DNA of 64,000 nt from Cytophaga sp. FL35 (GCF_014349235.1 NZ_JACSOH010000003.1:186001-250000), one strand, 5' to 3'; shown: positions 17,059-27,411, numbered from the stretch's first letter. Translations and numbers: made by a program. Notes: generated by a model from the sequence alone, not told the origin.

Positions 17059-18894
17059 ATGACGTGGGAAATCATTTTAGTGTTCCTGATTATTTTGGGG
17101 GTCATTCTCTTATTTGCCTTTGAGATTTTCCCTATTGACAAGATTTCCTTTTGCATCATTGCCGTGCTGTTGCTTACGGGGCTTGTCTCTCCTGAAGAAG
17201 CGGTGAGTGGATTCTCTAATAAGGCGGTCATTACCATTTTATGCCTTATGATCCTAGCCATTGGGCTAGAAGAGAACGGCGCTATTTCGTGGTTGGCCAA
17301 AGGACTGAAAGTACTCAAGAATTGGCCTGTAGTATTGGCTATGCTCGCTGTCATGCTTATAGCAGGGAGTATCTCCGCCTTCGTAAGTTCTACCGCCGTT
17401 GTCATTGTCTTCATTAAAATTGTGGCAGAGCTCAAGGAAAAATACCAGCTACCTCCCGGAAAATTACTTTTACCCATTTCATTTGCCAGTATTCTTGGGG
17501 GAAGTTGTACCCTTATGGGTACCTCAACCAACCTCTTGGTCAATAATATTTCTTCCCGCTACACAGGAGAAAAGCTGGGATTTTTTGAATTTAGTTTGAT
17601 GGGGATTACCTTTTTGGGAATATCCGTAGGTATCATCGCTCTTTTCTACCGCTTCCTACCTAAGGATGCCAAGGGACTATCGGATAAATACGATTTAGAC
17701 CGTTATTTGATGACACTGACAGTGGACCCCGAATCTTCCCTTATTGGAAAAGAACTAGGGGATTCCTTTATGTTCAAAGAATCAGGGATTACCATTTTGC
17801 GTCTGACCAGAAATCGCATGGACCAGCAAATCCATAAGAACCTACAAATAAAATCTGGTGATGTGCTCCTGTTACATTGCAGTCTGGAAAATTTACAGTG
17901 GATGCGGGGCGAAGGCTATTTTGAAGAAGATGTAGACCATTTGGATGACCTCGAAAACAAAAGCGATTATCCCATTAAAAAAGTAGGCTCCAAGAAAGAT
18001 AAAGCAGAAGAAGAGGAAAAAACCGATGTGCTTTTGGAGCTAATTCTTTTACCAGGTTCCCGATTTATAGGTAGGACCTTGGAACAGCTACGAAGGATGA
18101 TCGTTCCTAGAGCGATACCCTTGGCGGTGAACAAGCGTAAGAAACTCACCAACCTAAAAAACAGGTTGTACCAAAACAATAAAGAGTTTACTAGGCTTAG
18201 GGTGGGAGACCGACTCCTTATTCAAACCGATGCCAGCTACGTGCCCAATTTTGAAAATAGTAACAATTTGGCCGTACTCAACCAATTTGAAGGCAGGCCT
18301 CCCTCTTCCAGCTACAAAAGAAATCTGTCAATCATCATCCTAATTGGTACTATCATCATGGCAGCTACCGGAATTTTCGAGGTAATGACCAGTGTTATTA
18401 CCGGTACGTTGGCCATGCTTTTATTTAAATGTGTGGAGCTGAATCACATCTATGAAAAAATCAATTGGCAAATCATCTTTCTATTGGCAGGAATGATCCC
18501 CTTGGGAATAGCGATGACCAATGCGGAAGCAGATGCCTGGATTACCAAAGAACTACTTCAGTTCATGGATGGTCAAAAACCTATGGTCAACATTGGCATT
18601 CTCTTTCTTACAACAATGCTCCTCAGCGGGGTGGTATCTAACAATGCCACGGCCATTATCATGGCCCCAATAGGGATATCCTTGGCAAACGGACTAGCCC
18701 TTGACCCAAAGCCCTTTATCCTGGCAGTAATGTTCGCCGCAAATTTTAGCTTTTTTACGCCCTTGGGCTACCAAACCAACGCCTTGATTTTTAGTATGGG
18801 CATTTATAAATTCAAACATTTTGCCATTATTGGAGGTGTTATCTCCGTAGTTTTGTGGATTGTGGGAACTCTTCTTCTCAGTAGTATGTTATGA
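17059..18894 (+). CDS. SLC13/DASS-type permease with two TrkA-C domains
   Basis: 611 residues. There are two membrane halves (about 1-200 and 425-611, each with a motif such as SFASILGGSCTLMGTSTNLL and LSGVVSNNATAIIMAP), and between them two TrkA-C/RCK_C-type soluble domains (about 205-285 and 325-415). This is the layout of the SLC13 family members that carry anions such as sulfate or dicarboxylates with sodium. The substrate cannot be told. Its stop overlaps the 3' end of the convergent patatin gene by 6 bp. Confidence 0.88.
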   Translation: MTWEIILVFLIILGVILLFAFEIFPIDKISFCIIAVLLLTGLVSPEEAVSGFSNKAVITILCLMILAIGLEENGAISWLAKGLKVLKNWPVVLAMLAVMLIAGSISAFVSSTAVVIVFIKIVAELKEKYQLPPGKLLLPISFASILGGSCTLMGTSTNLLVNNISSRYTGEKLGFFEFSLMGITFLGISVGIIALFYRFLPKDAKGLSDKYDLDRYLMTLTVDPESSLIGKELGDSFMFKESGITILRLTRNRMDQQIHKNLQIKSGDVLLLHCSLENLQWMRGEGYFEEDVDHLDDLENKSDYPIKKVGSKKDKAEEEEKTDVLLELILLPGSRFIGRTLEQLRRMIVPRAIPLAVNKRKKLTNLKNRLYQNNKEFTRLRVGDRLLIQTDASYVPNFENSNNLAVLNQFEGRPPSSSYKRNLSIIILIGTIIMAATGIFEVMTSVITGTLAMLLFKCVELNHIYEKINWQIIFLLAGMIPLGIAMTNAEADAWITKELLQFMDGQKPMVNIGILFLTTMLLSGVVSNNATAIIMAPIGISLANGLALDPKPFILAVMFAANFSFFTPLGYQTNALIFSMGIYKFKHFAIIGGVISVVLWIVGTLLLSSML

Positions 18895-19671
18895 TTTTTG
18901 GGAAAGTAACGTGTCCAACGATGCCCTCGCTTGATCATATCCTATGGCATACGCCTTTTCAATTCCCTTACGATCTAGCACACCAATATGTTCCAGTCCC
19001 TTAAATTCAAGAAGCATATCGCAAGATTCCAGTTTTTTTCGGTTGATGGCATATATCATTAATCCGGTTACGCGTCCGGTCAATTGCAAAGAATTCTTCA
19101 AAGCGTTTTTTTCAAGATGGCTAACCACAGATACATTGCTCCCAAGCAAAAAATCAACCTTTCCTTCTACGGGTTCCGAAGGAAAGTTGTTCATGATTCC
19201 GCCATCGGCATATAACTGTCCATTTAACTCTACAGGACTAAAAACCGGCGGTAATGCGGCTGATGCCAGTAAAGGACCGATTAGTTCTCCTTCGGAAAAA
19301 TAAGACAGCTCCCCATTTTGCAGATTGGTGGCCACAACGTGCAATTCGCGCTTTAACTTTTCAAAACTATCCTCAGGAAAATACACTCGAAAAACATCAA
19401 AATACCTATCGGTATCAATAAAACCCGGTTTTACGATGGTCAAAAAGTTATATTTGAACAGAGGGGTCTCTTTAAAGAAAGATAACATTTCAGTTACCGA
19501 ATTACCATTGGCATACAACGCTCCAACCAAGGCTCCTACACTACTGCCGCTTACGACGTTGGCAGAAATATCATATTCGTTCAGGGCTCGGATGACACCA
19601 ATATGGGCCATTCCACGAACGCCACCACCTGACAGAATCAAGCCTAAGGATTTATTCGGAATTGCTTTCAT
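18889..19671 (-). CDS. Patatin-like phospholipase
   Basis: 260 residues with the complete patatin active site: oxyanion loop GGGVRGMAHIG (15-25), nucleophile elbow GSSVG with Ser44, and the catalytic Asp in ADGGI (Asp156). It is a single-domain bacterial lipid acyl hydrolase with no signal peptide, so it is probably cytoplasmic or membrane-associated. It is convergent with the SLC13 gene and lies downstream of the htrA terminator, so it has its own promoter. Confidence 0.92.
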   Translation of the reverse strand: MKAIPNKSLGLILSGGGVRGMAHIGVIRALNEYDISANVVSGSSVGALVGALYANGNSVTEMLSFFKETPLFKYNFLTIVKPGFIDTDRYFDVFRVYFPEDSFEKLKRELHVVATNLQNGELSYFSEGELIGPLLASAALPPVFSPVELNGQLYADGGIMNNFPSEPVEGKVDFLLGSNVSVVSHLEKNALKNSLQLTGRVTGLMIYAINRKKLESCDMLLEFKGLEHIGVLDRKGIEKAYAIGYDQARASLDTLLSQKS

Positions 19672-19688
19672 TGCGCAAAAAATACAAA

Positions 19689-19719
19689 ATGCCGCATTGA
19701 AAAGAGCTCAATGCGGCAT
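19689..19719 (-). terminator. Rho-independent terminator after htrA
   Basis: Perfect 12-base inverted repeat (19689-19700 and 19708-19719, 7-base loop). On the minus strand it is followed by a T-rich stretch (TTTTGTATTTTTT). It lies 27 bp past the htrA stop and just upstream of the patatin start. Confidence 0.85.
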
Positions 19720-19746
19720 TAAAATTACTTAAAATGAAAATTAAAG

Positions 19747-21264
19747 TTAGGAGTCCATTCCAAAGGCGTAGTAATAGGTCTCCGAAGAACCTTCATATGT
19801 ACCTTGTAGCATTACTCCGCCTGACTTCCCTTCTAGAGCTTTGGCTACATCTTCCACATCCTTCACTTTTTTCCCGTCTATATGGGTAATGATGAAACCT
19901 TCGCGCATCTGGGTTTGTTTTCTAATCTTTCCCGGATACAACCTCGTCACTTGTACTCCCCCATCCAAATCTAGCTTTTCGGCCAACTCGGAATTCAAGG
20001 TTTCAAAATCGGCACCTAAAAGATTCAGCACTTCCTTCTTTTCACGCTTTACGATGTCAGTTGTACCGTTGGCATTTTCAAGCACGACATCAAACTCCTT
20101 CTCTTTACCCTTTCTTTTTACCGTAATACGTACTTCGTCACCAGGTCTTTTGCTAGCGATTAATTCTTGTAATCTTGGCGAAGTTCCTACCAAAACGTCA
20201 TCAACTTTGATTATGATATCCCCAGATTCTATTCCAGCTTTATCAGCAGCGCTATTCTCACCAACCTGTTCAATCCATACCCCTTTGGAGAATTCAACAT
20301 CCTTTTCTTTCGCCAAGGAGCCGTCCATGGTTCTGATGCTTACGCCCAACATACCACGCTGCACATTTCCATACTTCAATAAATCTTCCACCACTTTAGT
20401 CACAATATTACTAGGCACTGCAAATCCGTATCCCGTATAGGTCCCAGTCCTACTGGCAATTGCTGTGTTAATACCCACCAAATTACCTTCCAAGTTCACC
20501 AAGGCTCCTCCACTATTACCAGGATTTATGGCAGCATCGGTCTGAATAAAACTTTCAACGGCGAATTTTTCCTTATTGATATGGATGCTTCTGGCTTTTG
20601 CACTTACAATACCGGCAGTAACGGTAGAATTTAATCCTAACGGATTACCTACGGCCAACACCCATTCACCAACCTCTACATCATCAGAATTCACCAATGC
20701 CATAGTTTTTAGGTCGTCCGCATCAATCTGAATCAAGGCTAAATCAGTGGTCGGGTCCGTACCGATAACCTTGGCCTTGTACGATTCATTGTTGTAAAGG
20801 GTAACCTCTACCTCATCGGCATTATCAATCACGTGATTATTGGTAACGATATAGCCTTTCTCATTGATAATTACACCAGAGCCGGTGCCCACCATTGGCT
20901 GCGATTGCATGCCCCCTTCAGGAATTTGTCCTTTGAACATATCACCAAAAAACTCCTTAAAGGGATCTGGTAGTTCGCGAGCGCCACCCATACTCTGCGA
21001 GCGCGTTTGAATTGATTTGATATGCACTACAGCATCCAAAACTTCCTTACTAGTATCGGTAAAATCTAGCGGCTTAATATTTCCATCCTCATCTGCCGTG
21101 TACAATACTTGTTTGCCCTCCACTCCTTTTACTTGGGTAATGGTTACCTTGTCTTTTTGGGTGAACTCATACCCCTTAATGACAGCAAAACTAACTGCCA
21201 ACGCAATAATTGCTGAAAACAAATACACTTTCCAGTTGGAAGTGCTTCTTGAATTATTTGTCAT
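19747..21264 (-). CDS. Periplasmic serine protease/chaperone, HtrA (DegP) family
   Basis: 505 residues. One N-terminal membrane anchor or signal (about 12-30) is followed by the trypsin-like domain with triad His144 (TNNHVID), Asp174 (TTDLALI) and Ser251 (NPGNSGGAL), then two PDZ domains (about 295-390 and 410-500). It degrades or refolds damaged envelope proteins. The single-gene transcript ends at a strong hairpin terminator. The second PDZ is shorter and more diverged than the first, as often in Bacteroidota copies. Confidence 0.93.
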   Translation of the reverse strand: MTNNSRSTSNWKVYLFSAIIALAVSFAVIKGYEFTQKDKVTITQVKGVEGKQVLYTADEDGNIKPLDFTDTSKEVLDAVVHIKSIQTRSQSMGGARELPDPFKEFFGDMFKGQIPEGGMQSQPMVGTGSGVIINEKGYIVTNNHVIDNADEVEVTLYNNESYKAKVIGTDPTTDLALIQIDADDLKTMALVNSDDVEVGEWVLAVGNPLGLNSTVTAGIVSAKARSIHINKEKFAVESFIQTDAAINPGNSGGALVNLEGNLVGINTAIASRTGTYTGYGFAVPSNIVTKVVEDLLKYGNVQRGMLGVSIRTMDGSLAKEKDVEFSKGVWIEQVGENSAADKAGIESGDIIIKVDDVLVGTSPRLQELIASKRPGDEVRITVKRKGKEKEFDVVLENANGTTDIVKREKKEVLNLLGADFETLNSELAEKLDLDGGVQVTRLYPGKIRKQTQMREGFIITHIDGKKVKDVEDVAKALEGKSGGVMLQGTYEGSSETYYYAFGMDS

Positions 21265-21357
21265 TTTTCACCATGTATATATATTAAACTTCCTTTCGAT
21301 ATTCTATCATTTCGGGAATTTTTGTCAGAGAAACGGACATTTTGTCCTGGTCCGCCA

Positions 21358-21510
21358 TTAAAAATTCCTTACCCGATTGTTCTTCTTTCGAACACGTACC
21401 GGTACCGGCTTATTAAAAAGATAGTCTTTTAAAATGGTTCTCATAGTAAATACCAAAAAACCTAGATAGACCAAGCCGCTTATCATCATTAAAACTGTTA
21501 ACTTTTCCAT
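21358..21510 (-). CDS. Small single-pass membrane protein
   Basis: 50 residues: MEKLTVLMMISGLVYLGFLV starts a single membrane helix, followed by a basic cytoplasmic-type tail (PVPVRVRKKNNRVRNF). I use the ATG at 21510; the open frame extends another 22 codons upstream without an ATG. It lies 93 bp upstream of htrA on the same strand. Function unknown; the clean positive-inside pattern supports a real protein. Confidence 0.55.
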   Translation of the reverse strand: MEKLTVLMMISGLVYLGFLVFTMRTILKDYLFNKPVPVRVRKKNNRVRNF

Positions 21511-22015
21511 ATTATCTAAAAAATTTAAGAAACTAACTAAACACCTCTTTGTTTTCAATTCTTGTGCCAACAGCAAACTGACAATTCATAAATTATTTTT
21601 AAAAAATTGGCTCAAAGAGAGCTCAATTGTGAAGTTTATTAACAAATCGACATTCTACCCTTCCCCATTGACCAACAAAAGCTGAAATAGGACGTCTCAG
21701 CATTCAAAATTAGAGCGAGAACAGTAGTAAATAATCGTATACGAATGACCGAAGAAGCACCTAATTTAAATGCGAAACGCCTGTGCCTTTAAATTTTCTC
21801 AACAAATTGAAGACTGCATCCATTTATATTGTAGTTGTGACTTACATTTTAAACCCTATATTACTTAGTGTCCAACATATGCTGATTTCCTGAACTATAA
21901 TTCTTACATTTAAATAAAAGCTTGGTATTTTACTTAGAACCAATCTTTTTTTGAACCTAAGCTGTAATGTTCGATTTCCTTATCCGTACTAAAGAAAAAC
22001 CAGCATAAAGCCTTT
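21511..22015. other. Non-coding, AT-rich divergent intergenic region
   Basis: About 500 bp with no convincing gene. It should hold promoters for the small membrane protein (minus) and for the DUF2064-SusC module (plus). A perfect palindrome TCGTATACGA lies at 21735-21744; a related 16-base stretch recurs at the 3' end of the WecA-like gene. No hairpin or riboswitch-like structure was recognised. Confidence 0.5.
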
Positions 22016-22696
22016 TTGTTGAACGAGAACCGACAGGATACCGCTATTTTAATCTTTGCACAAAGTGCAAAATTAGAAGCCTTACGTAAACCCATTCGTA
22101 ATGGTGAGCTGGTATTTGATGCCTTAAACAAGCAAACGCTTTCCATAGTCCAGGCCACTGGCTTACCCTATTTGGTTTGGGACGAAGAAAAACAAATTGG
22201 CGAAACCTTTGCCGAACGTTTTTCTAACGCATTACAGACAGTCTTCAAAAAGGGCTATAAAAATGTAATTTCTATTGGTAACGATAGCCCTAATCTAACA
22301 GTATCCAAACTTAAACAGGCCTACAAGCAAATCTGCAAGGGCAAAACAGTTTTAGGTCCTTCTACGGATGGCGGCGTATACCTAATTGGTATTCATAAAG
22401 ACCATTTCAGATACAACGATTTTAAGCGCTTGCCTTGGGAACGTATTTCGCTTTTTAAACGTATTTCCGAATCTTTTGGCTTAGCCGGTGAAATTCATCA
22501 GTTAGAAACTTTAAACGATGTTGATTCGGAAACCGATATTCTTGAGATACTCCAAAAACCCATCACACAGTCTTTAAAAAGAGCTTTAGTGCTTGGCCTA
22601 TCCAGACAAGCAGCTCCTAAAACGTACACACACCATAGCTATATAACACACTACCCGTCTACCTTCTATAACAAAGGTTCTCCACAGTTTAAATAA
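22016..22696 (+). CDS. DUF2064/CofC-like nucleotidyl- or glycosyltransferase
   Basis: 226 residues with a GT-A-like fold pattern: a DTAILIFAQS strand at the start, GETFAERFSNALQTVFKKGY, then ISIGNDSPNLT with the Asp of the nucleotide/metal site, and GPSTDGGVYLIGI. This matches the DUF2064 family, whose members often sit beside ArsS-type radical SAM genes (called rSAM-associated transferase 1), and an ArsS gene lies 7 kb downstream here. The start is TTG (22016 or 22019); an in-frame stop at 21965-21967 bounds it and no ATG is available. The last 30 residues after SLKRALVLGL are unlike the family. Confidence 0.75.
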   Translation: MLNENRQDTAILIFAQSAKLEALRKPIRNGELVFDALNKQTLSIVQATGLPYLVWDEEKQIGETFAERFSNALQTVFKKGYKNVISIGNDSPNLTVSKLKQAYKQICKGKTVLGPSTDGGVYLIGIHKDHFRYNDFKRLPWERISLFKRISESFGLAGEIHQLETLNDVDSETDILEILQKPITQSLKRALVLGLSRQAAPKTYTHHSYITHYPSTFYNKGSPQFK

Positions 22697-22736
22697 ACTG
22701 TCCCCTACCTACATTTAAGAAATCTCAACATCACAA

Positions 22737-25700
22737 ATGAAAAATATACTTTTGGGTATATTATTGTGCGTTTGCACAATTACCCATGCACAAATCAATA
22801 TAAGCGGTACGGTTACCGATGCCAATCAGCAACCCTTACCCTTTGTCAATATCATACTTTTACAATCTACAATTGGTGCTACTACAGATCCCAATGGCAA
22901 CTTTTCTATGGAACTACCCGCAGAAGGTGGTCAGTTGCGCTTTTCGCTATTGGGCTTTACGTCCAAAACCATTTCCATTACCAGTGCTAACAACAACCTC
23001 AATATTACATTAGAAGAAAGCTCAGAATTGCTCAATGAGGTTGTTTTGACCGCACTTGGTTTGGAACGCGAAACCAAAGAATTGGGTTATGTTGTACAAA
23101 GTTTGGATGCCCAAGGGGTTACCGAGGTAAAATCGGTAAACTTTTTAGATAACCTTACCGGTAAATTAGCCGGGGTAACCATTAACCAAGGACCTACGGG
23201 TGTAGGGTCTTCTAGTCGCATTAGCATACGGGGCGAAGCTTCCTTCAGCAATAACAATCCACTGTTTATCGTAGACGGCGTACCTATAAACAACAACACC
23301 GTTTTTAACTTTACCAATGAGGCGGCAGCTGGTTTTCAAGAGGTCGATTTTGGTAACGGTGCCATGGAGGTAAATCCAGATGATATTGAAGAAGTATCTG
23401 TTTTAAAAGGCCCAAGTGCCGCCGCATTGTATGGTACAAGAGCAGCCAATGGCGTGGTGGTAATAGCTACTAAAAACGGTAGCCAAAGCAAAGGATTGGG
23501 TATTAGCTACAACACTAGCCTATTTTTGGAAAGTGCTTTTCAGTTGCCCGACTTTCAGAACAGCTACGGCCAAGGAAATTCTGGCCAATTTGAATACGTA
23601 GATGGTCTTGGCGGCGGTATTAATGACAATATTACCTACAGTTGGGGACCGCGCTTAGACCAAGGTACTTTACTTCCACAGTTCGATAGTCCTGTGACCC
23701 TTGCGGACGGCACGGTAGTACGCGGTGGTGATACTGCACTTTACAATGGTTTGCCCATTACGGCAACACCTTTTGTTTCTAACCCAGATAACCTCAAGGA
23801 TTTTTATGAAACTGGTACCACTTTCATTAACAACTTGGCTATTTCTTCCGGATTTGATAAGGGCAGTTACCGTTTATCGTTTACTGATTTGCGTAGCGAA
23901 AGCATTATTCCGGGAGTAAACTTGGACCGCCAAACAGTTGCTGCTCGACTCAATTTTAGACCTACGGATAAGCTTCAAATTAATTCATCCATCAACTATG
24001 TAAATTCGCAAAGCGATAACCGCCCCTCTAATGGTTACGGTTCTGAAAATGTAAATTACTCTTTGGTGGCATGGGGTCCACGTTCCCTAAACATTGATAG
24101 TCTTAGGGATTACTGGCAACCCGGCCTAGAGGGCAGACAGCAATATTCTTTTAACTATACTTTTTTTGATAACCCCTTCTTTATTCTACATGAGAATCGA
24201 AACTCGTTTAACCGAGATCGAGTTTTTGGGAATGTTTCGGCAAAATATCAAATTACTCCACAACTATCCGCTACGGTGCGCAGCGGTATGGATTATTCCA
24301 ATGAAACCCGGCAACTGCGGCGCGCTTATAGCTCTAACCGATTTCAAAACGGAGGTTATGCGGAACACGATGTGTTTTTTAGGGAAATCAATACGGACTT
24401 TCTTTTAAATTATACCAATCGTTTTAACGATTTAAAAGTAGCTATTTCCTTAGGTGGTAACCGATTGGACCAAAAAGCCTTTACGAGCCAGTCCCAAACC
24501 ACCAGTTTGGCACAACCAGGTATTTTTAGGTTAAGTAATGCAGCATCCCCAGTTGAAGTATTTGAATTTGAATCCAATAAACGCATCAACAGCTTGTATG
24601 GTTTGGCCAAAATAGGTTACAAAGATTTTCTGTTTTTAGATATTACCGGTCGTAATGATTGGTCCAGTGCCTTGGCTACGCCATTTTCGGTAGACAATGT
24701 TTCGTTTTTCTATCCATCCGTGTCTTCTAGTTTTATTCTTTCGGAGGTTGCAGCACTGCCTTCAGCTATTTCCTTTTTAAAACTTAGGGCCAGTTGGGCA
24801 CAAGTAGGTAACGATACCAATCCTTACCAAACTTCCGGTGCTTTTGTGGCACAGACCCCTTATTTAGGACAAGCAACGTTTAGTGAACAGAATTTTATCG
24901 CCAATCCCAACCTACGTCCGGAGCAAACCTCGGCCGTAGAATTTGGGGCCGATATTCGTTTTTTTGGCGACCGTTTAAATTTTGATGTTTCGTATTACGA
25001 TGCATTGACCAAAGACCAGATTTTATCACTGCCCATTGGTATTGCCTCGGGCTTTAGCCAACAAGTAGTAAATGGTGGTGAAGTACGTGCCAAAGGGCTA
25101 GAAGTTATTTTGAATGCTACGCCAATAGTTACCGATAATTTTAAATGGAACAGCACCTTAAATTTTAGCCGTTCTAGAACTACCGTAGAAGATTTACCAC
25201 AGGAAGATGGGCGTTTAACCTTGGCGTATTCCCGTATCTATGATAGTCAAAACCAAACGGTATTTTTACAAGTGGAAGAAGGCGGCCGTATAGGCGACTT
25301 GTACGGCACGGGTTATTTAAAAAATGAAAATGGCGATTTTATCCTAACCGGAGAAGGCCGCTACATCCCAGATAATAACTTACAAAAACTGGGTAATTAC
25401 AATCCAGATTTTATGCTAGGGTTCAACAACCAATTCCGTTATAAGAATTGGGATTTAGGCTTTCTGTTAGACTGGCGTCAAGGGGGTATTATCGTATCCC
25501 GTACGCGTGCTTTAGGCAATGTGGGCGGTCAGTTGGCAGAAACCGCATTTAGGCCAGAAGAAGGTATTGTGCCACAAGGCGTAGTTAATACCGGTACGGC
25601 AGAAAATCCTGTTTATGTAGAGAATACGGTAGCGGTAACCCCAGAAAGTTACTACCGCCAGTTTTATGACCGTAACCATGAAGAAAACAATGTGTATGAT

Positions 25701-25943
25701 GCTTCCTTCTTAAAGTTACGCCAAGTAGCCTTGGGCTATACGTTTAAAAACTTGAGTTTTTTACAACAAAATGCCAGTTTGCGCCTATCGTTAATTGGTC
25801 GTAATCTGTTTGCTATTACAGAAAACCCACATTTTGACCCTGAGCAATTTGCCGTACAGGGTAATGGGTTCATAGGTGGTGTAGAAGACATGTCTTACGC
25901 CACCACAAGAAGTATCGGTTTTAAAGCAGGTTTTAATTTTTAA
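22737..25943 (+). CDS. SusC/RagA-type TonB-dependent outer membrane transporter
   Basis: 1068 residues. The signal peptide ends at THAQ (about 19), followed by a carboxypeptidase-regulatory-like domain (21-100, INISGTVTDANQQPLPFVNI), a TonB box-like stretch NEVVLTALG, the plug domain (about 120-235, with ISIRGEASFSNNNPLFIVDG and SVLKGPSAAALYG) and a 22-strand beta-barrel. With the SusD-like lipoprotein 12 bp downstream it forms a pedal-bin importer for a large or rare substrate. No glycoside hydrolase or sulfatase gene is nearby; the neighbours are an ArsS-type module, so the ligand is probably not an ordinary polysaccharide. Confidence 0.95.
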   Translation: MKNILLGILLCVCTITHAQINISGTVTDANQQPLPFVNIILLQSTIGATTDPNGNFSMELPAEGGQLRFSLLGFTSKTISITSANNNLNITLEESSELLNEVVLTALGLERETKELGYVVQSLDAQGVTEVKSVNFLDNLTGKLAGVTINQGPTGVGSSSRISIRGEASFSNNNPLFIVDGVPINNNTVFNFTNEAAAGFQEVDFGNGAMEVNPDDIEEVSVLKGPSAAALYGTRAANGVVVIATKNGSQSKGLGISYNTSLFLESAFQLPDFQNSYGQGNSGQFEYVDGLGGGINDNITYSWGPRLDQGTLLPQFDSPVTLADGTVVRGGDTALYNGLPITATPFVSNPDNLKDFYETGTTFINNLAISSGFDKGSYRLSFTDLRSESIIPGVNLDRQTVAARLNFRPTDKLQINSSINYVNSQSDNRPSNGYGSENVNYSLVAWGPRSLNIDSLRDYWQPGLEGRQQYSFNYTFFDNPFFILHENRNSFNRDRVFGNVSAKYQITPQLSATVRSGMDYSNETRQLRRAYSSNRFQNGGYAEHDVFFREINTDFLLNYTNRFNDLKVAISLGGNRLDQKAFTSQSQTTSLAQPGIFRLSNAASPVEVFEFESNKRINSLYGLAKIGYKDFLFLDITGRNDWSSALATPFSVDNVSFFYPSVSSSFILSEVAALPSAISFLKLRASWAQVGNDTNPYQTSGAFVAQTPYLGQATFSEQNFIANPNLRPEQTSAVEFGADIRFFGDRLNFDVSYYDALTKDQILSLPIGIASGFSQQVVNGGEVRAKGLEVILNATPIVTDNFKWNSTLNFSRSRTTVEDLPQEDGRLTLAYSRIYDSQNQTVFLQVEEGGRIGDLYGTGYLKNENGDFILTGEGRYIPDNNLQKLGNYNPDFMLGFNNQFRYKNWDLGFLLDWRQGGIIVSRTRALGNVGGQLAETAFRPEEGIVPQGVVNTGTAENPVYVENTVAVTPESYYRQFYDRNHEENNVYDASFLKLRQVALGYTFKNLSFLQQNASLRLSLIGRNLFAITENPHFDPEQFAVQGNGFIGGVEDMSYATTRSIGFKAGFNF

Positions 25944-25955
25944 GAAGGTATCCAA

Positions 25956-27410
25956 ATGAATTATAGAAATAAAACAATTAGTATAGTATTTACTTTGGTG
26001 CTTTCTACCGCTTTATTCCAAGCTTGTACCAAAGATTTTGAAGGCATCAACACCAACCCCAATCAGCCCATTGCTGTAGAACCCAATTTGTTGCTTCGCC
26101 AAGTTATTTATGATTATGGCGAACAAATGTCTTATGAGGGTTTTACCGCTGGTAATTTGTTGGGGCAATATAGCACCGCCTTAGATTTTAATCTTTTTGA
26201 CCGTCACGATTTAAAATCTCCTCAGTTGGGGGGTAATCCTTGGCCAATTATTTACAAAAATCTAAGGGATAATGAGACCATTTTAGAACTGGCTCTGGAA
26301 AACCCTACCCATGAAGTTTATGAAGGACCATCTAGGATATTAAAAGCCTATATGGCGATGGCCCTGACGGATTTGTTTGGAGATGTTCCTTACTATGAGG
26401 CTTTTCGAGGCGATGCAGCTACGGTTACCCCAGCCTATGACGCACAAGAAACCATTTACTTAGGTGAAGAAGGCATTCTGGATAATATTGATAAAGGTCT
26501 TGCCGCCTTAGAAAATTATGAGGGTACCATTGCTTTGGAAGGCGATATTTTATTTGAAGGCGATTTAGAGGGATGGATTCGCTTTGCGAATTCTTTAAAA
26601 TTAAAAGCTTTGGTACGTATTGGAAGTCAACAAGACCCAAGTACGGAATTGCAAGCGTTGTTCGATGCGGGAAATTTTATTTCCCTGAACGAAGAAAATG
26701 CAGTGTTCGATTTTACCAACGGAGAACCCAATAATTTTAGGTTGGCGCGCTTGCGTATTGGCGACTTTAACAATTTTGTGCTTTCCGAAACTATGGAAGA
26801 TATTTTAAAGGATTTGGAAGACCCACGCATAGCCACTTTTTATAGACCTTTTGCCAATAGTGATTCCGCAGATTTTAACGGGTTACTCAATGGTATCGAT
26901 GCTTCGCAAACCTCTATTAACCTAGCGGATTATTCTTTGGCAGGAACTATTTTTAGGGAGGAAACTGGCAGATTAGACGCCAATTTTATGACGGCATGGG
27001 AAACCCATTTTTTATGGGCAGAAGCAGCCGAACGTGGGTGGATTACCGCCAATAGTACAGAATTGTATAACACTGCCGTTACCCAAGCCTTTGCCTATTG
27101 GGGCACCGATTTGCCCGACACCTACCTAGCAGGACCCGCCGCTTTAGCCAATGGCGATGCCCTGCAGCAAATCATCACCCAAAAATGGATTGCCAATACT
27201 ATTAATGGGTATGAAGGTTGGATAGAGTTTAGAAGAACTGGGTTTCCGCAGTTACGAACAATATCCGCTAGTTTAAATAACGATGTAATTCCCGTTCGTA
27301 TGCCTTATCCAGCAGAAGAGCAGGCACTAAACGCAGAAAATTATGAGGCGGCGGCGGCCAATACCAATGATAACAGTATAAATACCCCCGTTTGGTGGGA
27401 TAACGAATAA
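25956..27410 (+). CDS. SusD/RagB-like lipoprotein
   Basis: 484 residues. The signal peptide ends at a lipobox LFQAC with the lipidated Cys at 24, followed by KDFEGINTNPNQP, the start typical of the SusD-like-2 family. TPR-like helices (RILKAYMAMALTDLFGDVPY, EGWIRFANSLKLKALVRIG) and the C-terminal IANTINGYEGWIEFRRTGFP identify the family. It caps the SusC barrel at the cell surface and binds the ligand. It sits 12 bp after the SusC stop and 1 bp before the symporter ATG, so the three are co-transcribed. Confidence 0.94.
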   Translation: MNYRNKTISIVFTLVLSTALFQACTKDFEGINTNPNQPIAVEPNLLLRQVIYDYGEQMSYEGFTAGNLLGQYSTALDFNLFDRHDLKSPQLGGNPWPIIYKNLRDNETILELALENPTHEVYEGPSRILKAYMAMALTDLFGDVPYYEAFRGDAATVTPAYDAQETIYLGEEGILDNIDKGLAALENYEGTIALEGDILFEGDLEGWIRFANSLKLKALVRIGSQQDPSTELQALFDAGNFISLNEENAVFDFTNGEPNNFRLARLRIGDFNNFVLSETMEDILKDLEDPRIATFYRPFANSDSADFNGLLNGIDASQTSINLADYSLAGTIFREETGRLDANFMTAWETHFLWAEAAERGWITANSTELYNTAVTQAFAYWGTDLPDTYLAGPAALANGDALQQIITQKWIANTINGYEGWIEFRRTGFPQLRTISASLNNDVIPVRMPYPAEEQALNAENYEAAAANTNDNSINTPVWWDNE

Positions 27411-27411
27411 C

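Noticed and set aside
17052-17543. Minus-strand frame of 163 codons under the SLC13 gene
   Set aside because: Shadow of a hydrophobic membrane gene; no recognisable family and no independent start region.
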